From the NCBI RefSeq assembly GCF_004363805.1, contig NZ_SNZP01000009.1:144716-208715 (forward strand): 64,000 nt of DNA. The letters run 5' to 3'. Origin of the DNA: Paludibacterium purpuratum. GTDB lineage: Bacteria > Pseudomonadota > Gammaproteobacteria > Burkholderiales > Chromobacteriaceae. Shown one piece after another: positions 55,255-64,000 of the stretch. The position numbers and the translations under genes were made by a program. Every line of letters starts with the position of its first letter. The first letter of the stretch is position 1. The notes beneath the pieces are model-generated. The model made no database searches. It had not been told where the DNA came from and saw only the letters and a program-made list of their open reading frames with translations.

Positions 55255-55340
55255 CGTCGTGACTTCCCTACGCTGGCATGATCCAGATCAGGTGGTACGG
55301 GTATGTCTCAGCCGCCTAAAAGGCGGCACCCCGAGTCACA
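55255..55340 (-). promoter_or_regulatory. TPP riboswitch (THI element) upstream of thiM-thiE
   Basis: Reading the minus strand: CTCGGGGTGCC, an apical stem with AAAAG loop, then GGCTGAGA, ACCCGT, ACCTGATCTGGATCATGCC and GCGTAGGGAAGT. These are the conserved strands of the thi-box, in the right order, 50-135 bp before the thiM start. It should repress expression when thiamine pyrophosphate is abundant. Confidence 0.95.
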
Positions 55341-55387
55341 GTTGTGCGGACATTCTGATGCCGCCGTGCAGCAGGCGTCAATGGCGA

Positions 55388-55428
55388 CAAGAAAAACGCC
55401 CGCGGGCAAAAGCGCGCGGGCGTGACAC
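55388..55428 (-). terminator. Rho-independent terminator of the glycine cleavage operon
   Basis: Stem acgcccgcg (55396-55404) / cgcgggcgt (55415-55423), followed on the minus strand by TTTTC, 20 bp after the gcvP stop. Confidence 0.85.
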
Positions 55429-55447
55429 GGTGAAGTGCCGGCGAGGA

Positions 55448-58303
<2,856 letters not shown>

Positions 58304-58334
58304 GATCATCAATCCGGAAGTAAACGACAGAAAA

Positions 58335-58366
58335 AAAAGCCCCGCACGACCGTGCGAGGCTTTTTC
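58335..58366 (-). terminator. Terminator-like hairpin between gcvH and gcvP
   Basis: Stem agccccgcacg (58338-58348) / cgtgcgaggct (58351-58361) with one G-T pair. The minus strand continues as TTTTTTTT. It lies 3 bp after the gcvH stop and 30 bp before gcvP. Confidence 0.85.
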
Positions 58367-58368
58367 AA

Positions 58369-58755
58369 TTACGCGCCGATTTCGGCGGCATAGGCGGCGG
58401 CGTCCATCAGGGCGTCGTAATCCGCCGGATTGCTCGGGCGGATCTTGAAGAACCAGCCCTGGCCATACGGATCGGTATTGGCCAGTTGCGGCTCGGCTTC
58501 CAGTGTGGCGTTGACTTCGACCACCTCGCCTGCGATCGGGCTATACACGTCGGAGGCGGCCTTGACCGACTCGACCACACCGGCCTGGTCTTCGGCGGCA
58601 AGCGCCGCGCCGGTTTGCGGCAGTTCGACGAATACGATGTCGCCCAGGAGTTCCTGCGCGTGGTGGGTAATGCCCACGGTCACCACGCCATCGGCGGACA
58701 GACGCAGCCATTCGTGGCTGGCAACGTATTTCAGGTCGGACGGAATATTGCTCAT
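58369..58755 (-). CDS. gcvH: Glycine cleavage system H protein
   Basis: Lipoyl carrier that shuttles the methylamine group between P, T and L proteins. The 128-residue protein begins [19 protein letters not shown] and has [19 protein letters not shown] and the lipoylation motif [17 protein letters not shown] (Lys about residue 64). The C-terminus [20 protein letters not shown] is standard. The frame upstream to 58821 is not part of the family. It sits 76 bp after gcvT. Confidence 0.97.
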   Translation of the reverse strand: MSNIPSDLKYVASHEWLRLSADGVVTVGITHHAQELLGDIVFVELPQTGAALAAEDQAGVVESVKAASDVYSPIAGEVVEVNATLEAEPQLANTDPYGQGWFFKIRPSNPADYDALMDAAAYAAEIGA

Positions 58756-58831
58756 TACAAACTCCCTGTGTTCGAATGTGTTGCAAATGATCCGGCGGGG
58801 ATGGGGATGCCCCCTCCCCAACGCCGTGGGT

Positions 58832-59920
58832 TTACTCGAAAACTTTCTTGCCGTTGCGCACGAACGGCATTTTGACCACGCGCACCGGGGTCAGCGTGCC
58901 GCGCAGATCGACTTCGGCCGTGGCGGCGGTGCCGACCGGCACGCGGGCAATGGCGACCGAATGTTTGAGGGTGGGCGAGAAGCTGCCGCTGGTGATCACG
59001 CCTTCGCCGACGCCCGGCACCACCACGCGCAAACCGTCGCGCAGTACGCCGCGGCCCTCCAGCACCAGGCCGACCTGTTTCATCTTCAGGCCCGAGGCCT
59101 TGGCGGCTTCCAACGCCTTGCGGCCGTTGAAATCCCGGGTTTCGGGTTCCCAGGCGATGGTCCAGCCCATGCCCGCTTCCAGCGGCAACACGGTCTCGTC
59201 CATATCGTGCCCGTACAGATTCATGCCGGCTTCCAAACGCAACGTGTCGCGCGCGCCCAGTCCGCAAGGCGCCACGCCGCCGGCGATGAGCGCACGGAAC
59301 AGCGCGGCGATTTCGCCGGCCGGCAGCATCAGCTCCAGGCCGTCTTCGCCGGTGTAGCCGGTGCGGGCAATGAACCATTCGCCACAGAATGCGCCTTGGA
59401 AAATCTTGAGGGATTTGACGATCTCGGCCGCCTCGGGCTTGACGTCGCAGAACTTGGCGAGGGCATTCGGGCCCTGTACCGCCAACATGGCCAGATCGCG
59501 CCGCACCTTGAGCGTCACATCGAAACCGGCGCGCTGGTTTTCCATCCAGGCCAGGTCCTTTTCGGTGGTGCCGGCGTTGATCACCATGCGGTAACCGTAG
59601 GATGTGAGATAGACGATCAAGTCGTCGACCACGCCGCCTTGTGCGTTGAGCATGCCGGAATACAGCGCCTTGCCCTCGAAACCGAGCTTGGCGACGTCGT
59701 TGGCGATGAGTTTTTGCAACCAGGTCTTGGCGTCGGCGCCGGTGATATCGACCACCGTCATATGGGAAACATCGAACATACCTGCGTCGGCGCGAACCAG
59801 CTCATGTTCCTTGAGCTGCGAACCGTAGTGAATGGGCATTTCCCAACCGGCGAAATCGACCATCTTGCCGTGCGCGGCCAGATGCTCTTCAAACAGGGGC
59901 GTGCGTTTCGGTGCCGTCAT
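58832..59920 (-). CDS. gcvT: Aminomethyltransferase (glycine cleavage T protein)
   Basis: Transfers the methylene group to tetrahydrofolate with release of ammonia. The 362-residue protein starts [18 protein letters not shown] and has [43 protein letters not shown] and [24 protein letters not shown] 59920 is chosen over the frame start at 59947, which lies in the leader. It is the first gene of gcvT-gcvH-gcvP and follows a tandem glycine riboswitch. Confidence 0.97.
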   Translation of the reverse strand: MTAPKRTPLFEEHLAAHGKMVDFAGWEMPIHYGSQLKEHELVRADAGMFDVSHMTVVDITGADAKTWLQKLIANDVAKLGFEGKALYSGMLNAQGGVVDDLIVYLTSYGYRMVINAGTTEKDLAWMENQRAGFDVTLKVRRDLAMLAVQGPNALAKFCDVKPEAAEIVKSLKIFQGAFCGEWFIARTGYTGEDGLELMLPAGEIAALFRALIAGGVAPCGLGARDTLRLEAGMNLYGHDMDETVLPLEAGMGWTIAWEPETRDFNGRKALEAAKASGLKMKQVGLVLEGRGVLRDGLRVVVPGVGEGVITSGSFSPTLKHSVAIARVPVGTAATAEVDLRGTLTPVRVVKMPFVRNGKKVFE

Positions 59921-59949
59921 GGCGCATCCTCGAGTGGGTGAAATCACAT

Positions 59950-60135
59950 AAGCAACTCAACACCCCTCTGTCCTGACACCTGAGATTTTCCGGTCTTTCG
60001 ACCGTTAGCCCCTTCGGTGGATGCTGCGGCACCGCTCTCCAGAGTTTTCTGACAATGCAGTCCTTTTGCCTGAGCGATTGCGGGTGCGCTTGCGCCTTCG
60101 GCGGCCGGCCAGGCCGGCTCTCTCCTGCATGAAAG
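59950..60135 (-). promoter_or_regulatory. Tandem glycine riboswitch upstream of gcvT
   Basis: On the minus strand two aptamers follow each other. The first has GCAGGAGAGAGCC, CCGCCGAAGGCGCAAGC and CAGGCAAAAGGACTGC. The second has CTCTGGAGAGCGG, CACCGAAGGGGCTAAC and AATCTCAGGTGTCAGGACAG. These are the conserved strands of the cooperative gcvT element. It should activate gcv expression when glycine is high. Confidence 0.95.
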
Positions 60136-60203
60136 GCGATTATCGGGGCTGTATCCGCAGTTGGCAAGCACCCAGATTGGAATATGACAATAGTTTTATT
60201 TAA

Positions 60204-61745
<1,542 letters not shown>

Positions 61746-61767
61746 TCGGGGGAATGATCTAAGCACC

Positions 61768-61812
61768 GAGTCGGCGCGATCGTAGGGAGCGCTCGCGCAG
61801 CATTGCCGCCCT
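61768..61812. repeat. Inverted repeat downstream of the GH1 gene
   Basis: Arms cgtaggg (61781-61787) and ccctacg (about 61809-61815) enclose about 20 bp (agcgctcgcgcagcattgcc). There is no T-run. It resembles the gtaggg/ccctac ends of the REP-like element seen at 6900-6992 and could be another member. Confidence 0.35.
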
Positions 61813-61988
61813 ACGGCCGCGCCTACCGACCTGGGTTCTGCCCACGGATTTTTTCTACACGAATTTCGGACGAACCCCGCCGCGCCCCGCTACTCGACCG
61901 ACAAACCTCCAGCCGTTTCATCCTTCGAAGTCGAATGCCGCCCAATCGGCGCACGTCTATGCATCCCGTACTTCCAAGGAGACACTCC

Positions 61989-62720
61989 ATGGCATCGCCC
62001 ATCACCCCGCAACTGAAGCAACTGATCAACACCCTGCCCGGTTTTGTGGTCTGCAAGGATTCGCAGTCCACCTACCTTTACGCCAACCAAAGAGATGCGG
62101 AACTGATTGGTCTCCGCCATCAAGAAGAGGCCATCGGCATGTCCGACTTGGATCTGCCTTGCGGCGCGGTGGAGAGCGCGCATCTGTTTCGCGCGCAAGA
62201 CCGTGAGGTGATCCGCAGCGGACAGACACTGCGTGTCCTGGACATTCATCGCTACGCCGACAACACCTGGCACTCGTTCCTCGCCCATAAGATGCCGCTA
62301 CGCGACCAGGCGCAAAACATCGTCGGCGTCATCGGCCAGATGCACGAGATCAAAACCCGCGAACTCCTGGCGCTCGGCGTGCTGCTGAACAAAATCGCCT
62401 ATAGCGCCAAGGCCGGCATCGACCCGCTCGCCACCAGTACCAGCTACATCATCGGTAGCCCGGGCCATGGCCCCAAACTGACTCAGCGGCAAGAGGAGAT
62501 TATGTTCTTGCTGCTGCGCGGGAAATCCGCCCGGCTGATCGGCCGCGCACTCGGCATCTCCACCCGCACTGTCGAGTGGCATCTGTGCATGCTCAAGGAG
62601 AAATTCGCCGTATTGAGCAAAAGCGAACTGATCGACAAAGCCATCGAGCTGGGCTACTTGCACAATATTCCGCCCGGCCTCTGCAAGCGTTCGCTGTCGC
62701 TCGTCCTACGCGAAGATTGA
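61989..62720 (+). CDS. PAS-domain LuxR-type transcriptional regulator
   Basis: A 243-residue regulator. Residues about 10-125 are a PAS-like domain (TLPGFVVCKDSQSTYLYANQ, MPLRDQAQNIVGVIGQMHEI). Residues about 165-225 form a LuxR/GerE helix-turn-helix: LTQRQEEIMFLLLRGKSARL, then GRALGISTRTVEWHL. ATG 61989 has AAGGAG eight bases upstream; the earlier in-frame starts lack that. It lies between the GH1 gene (same strand) and the convergent arc operon. Its ligand and targets are unknown. Confidence 0.88.
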   Translation: MASPITPQLKQLINTLPGFVVCKDSQSTYLYANQRDAELIGLRHQEEAIGMSDLDLPCGAVESAHLFRAQDREVIRSGQTLRVLDIHRYADNTWHSFLAHKMPLRDQAQNIVGVIGQMHEIKTRELLALGVLLNKIAYSAKAGIDPLATSTSYIIGSPGHGPKLTQRQEEIMFLLLRGKSARLIGRALGISTRTVEWHLCMLKEKFAVLSKSELIDKAIELGYLHNIPPGLCKRSLSLVLRED

Positions 62721-62767
62721 GGGGTTCCCAATAGCCAGAGGCGGCAGGTTGCCGGGTGCCGAGAGCG

Positions 62768-62808
62768 CAAAAAAGCCCGCGTACCGGATTCCCCGGTCGC
62801 GGGCTTCG
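62768..62808 (-). terminator. Rho-independent terminator of arcC
   Basis: Stem aagcccgcg (62773-62781) / cgcgggctt (62798-62806) with inner pairs accgg/ccggt. The minus strand continues as TTTTTTGCGC. It ends the arginine deiminase-type operon. Confidence 0.9.
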
Positions 62809-62859
62809 ATCTGCATGCGAAGCAAGGACGGCGCGATGCCGGTTGCTCCCTTCAGGCGA

Positions 62860-63807
62860 TTAGTACCACTCGATACCTTGGGTCTCGGTGGTAATGATGG
62901 TGCCGGCCTTGCCTTCGACGATCAGTTCGATGTCTTCCAGCGCGCCGATCACGGCACGCTTGCCGGTCATGCGGGCGAATTCGCAAGCAGCCTCGACCTT
63001 CGGGCCCATGGAGCCGGCGGCGAAGCCGAGCTTGTCCATTTCGTCCGGGTGAGCCATCTTGATCGCCTTCGCGTCCGGGGTGCCCCAGCCAACGAATACG
63101 CTCTTGACGTCGGTCGCGATGACGAAGTAATCGGCATCGACTTCACGAGCCAGCAACGACGAGGACAGATCCTTGTCGATCACCGCTTCCACGCCGCCCA
63201 GACGCTTGCCGCTGTTGTCGTACATGGTCGGAATACCGCCGCCGCCGGCAGCGATCACCACGGTGCCCTTTTCCATCAGCCACTTGATCGGGCGCATTTC
63301 GAAAATACGCTTAGGCTTCGGGCTCGGTACCACGCGACGGTAGTATTCGCCATCGGCCTTGACGGTCCAGCCCTTTTCGGCTGCCATCTTTTCGGCGTCT
63401 TCCTTGGTGTAAACCGGGCCGACGAACTTGGTCGGGTTCTTGAAAGCCGGATCGTTGGCATCGACTTCGGTCTGGCACAGGATGGTGGCCATCGGCACTT
63501 CGAACGGCAGTTCGTTGCCCAGCTCTTGCTCGATCATGTAGCCGATCATGCCTTCGGTCTGCGCACCCAGCACATCCAGCGGATACGGGGTCACCTTGCC
63601 GTCGACGTGACGGGCGTAGGCATCGTTTTGCAGGCCCAACAGGCCCACTTGCGGGCCGTTGCCATGCGCTACGACCAGTTGGTGATTGCGAGCGACGGTG
63701 GCCAATTGCTTGGCGGCGATCTTGACGTTGCTGCGCTGATTCTCGGCGGTCATCACTTCACCGCGGCGTTGCAGGGCGTTACCGCCCAGAGCGACTACTA
63801 CACGCAT
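62860..63807 (-). CDS. arcC: Carbamate kinase
   Basis: Makes ATP from carbamoyl phosphate and ADP, last step of the arginine deiminase pathway. The 315-residue protein shows [15 protein letters not shown] at the start, [29 protein letters not shown] and the C-terminal [21 protein letters not shown]. The ATG follows within about 100 bp of the arcB stop on the same strand. With arcB upstream it gives a classical arcBC arrangement; arcA should be further upstream beyond the window. Confidence 0.97.
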   Translation of the reverse strand: MRVVVALGGNALQRRGEVMTAENQRSNVKIAAKQLATVARNHQLVVAHGNGPQVGLLGLQNDAYARHVDGKVTPYPLDVLGAQTEGMIGYMIEQELGNELPFEVPMATILCQTEVDANDPAFKNPTKFVGPVYTKEDAEKMAAEKGWTVKADGEYYRRVVPSPKPKRIFEMRPIKWLMEKGTVVIAAGGGGIPTMYDNSGKRLGGVEAVIDKDLSSSLLAREVDADYFVIATDVKSVFVGWGTPDAKAIKMAHPDEMDKLGFAAGSMGPKVEAACEFARMTGKRAVIGALEDIELIVEGKAGTIITTETQGIEWY

Positions 63808-63905
63808 GGTGCTTGTCCTTCACATCTGGTTCTAGAGATAAAAAGCCGGGGCCGGATTCGGCAGGTCTACGCCGACCTGGCCCCGTGGGTGGTTTCACGC
63901 GGCAA

Positions 63906-64000
63906 TTAGTCGCCCAGCGTGGAGACCAGGATGGACTTGATGGTGTGCATGCGGTTTTCCGCTTGCTCGAACACCAGCGACATCGGCGACTCGAACACGT
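63906..64000 (-). CDS. arcB: Catabolic ornithine carbamoyltransferase, C-terminal end only
   Basis: The reverse strand at the right edge encodes [20 protein letters not shown] and then [10 protein letters not shown] followed by TAA. [16 protein letters not shown] is the invariant C-terminus of ornithine carbamoyltransferases. The catabolic form is inferred from the downstream arcC. About 31 codons are visible; the rest lies beyond the window. Confidence 0.9.
   Translation of the reverse strand, partial: VFESPMSLVFEQAENRMHTIKSILVSTLGD

Overview
The window reads as chromosome of a GC-rich beta-proteobacterium. Gene content and order (nrdR-ribD beside glyA, ilvD divergent from lgt, methyltransferase-rnhA-dnaQ-ispD-ispF, gcvT-gcvH-gcvP behind a tandem glycine riboswitch, arcB-arcC) point to the Neisseriales/Chromobacteriaceae. 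That placement is inference from gene style and order; the genus cannot be named from sequence alone.

Layout. 1-5831 (minus) is the N-terminal 1943 residues of a giant surface protein with a LEPR-type N-terminus, a DUF4347 domain and a tandem array of roughly 143-residue beta-sandwich repeats; it runs off the left edge. 6022-12583 holds an alpha/beta hydrolase, an AraC/GyrI-type regulator, the nrdR/acetyltransferase/ribD cluster, glyA and a conserved unknown. 12945-16414 is a ribose-type sugar ABC transporter. 16893-26776 carries a solute-binding protein, ilvD, lgt, a small unknown protein, a LysR/MFS divergent pair, a secreted M14 carboxypeptidase and a metallo-beta-lactamase-fold enzyme. 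26796-31968 carries a LapD-like degenerate GGDEF/EAL receptor, a HemG-like flavodoxin converging on a UPF0303 haem-binding-type protein, a patatin and an FNT channel. 32345-38570 is a long minus-strand housekeeping block (ppx, phoU, rpiA, ispF, ispD, dnaQ, rnhA, methyltransferase). 38592-42806 has gloB, mltD, dtd and yaaA.

42807-51620 is the most accessory-looking stretch. After a long AT-rich gap come an OPT-family transporter and a stand-alone PqqD-like protein, ended by a strong terminator. Then follow a secreted lyase-like protein, a small membrane protein, a decayed in-frame-deleted copy of the PqqD-like gene, an OafA-type acyltransferase and debris of old coding sequence. The region ends at an initiator tRNA-Met gene.

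51694-64000 returns to metabolism: metY, thiM-thiE with a TPP riboswitch, the glycine cleavage operon, a GH1 enzyme with a phospho-sugar-binding signature, a PAS/LuxR regulator, and the start of an arginine deiminase-type operon (arcC, with the 3' end of arcB at the right edge).

The best candidates for something not well described are the OPT transporter plus PqqD-like pair with its nearby decayed copy, and the LEPR/DUF4347 repeat protein. Neither could be tested by a database search here.
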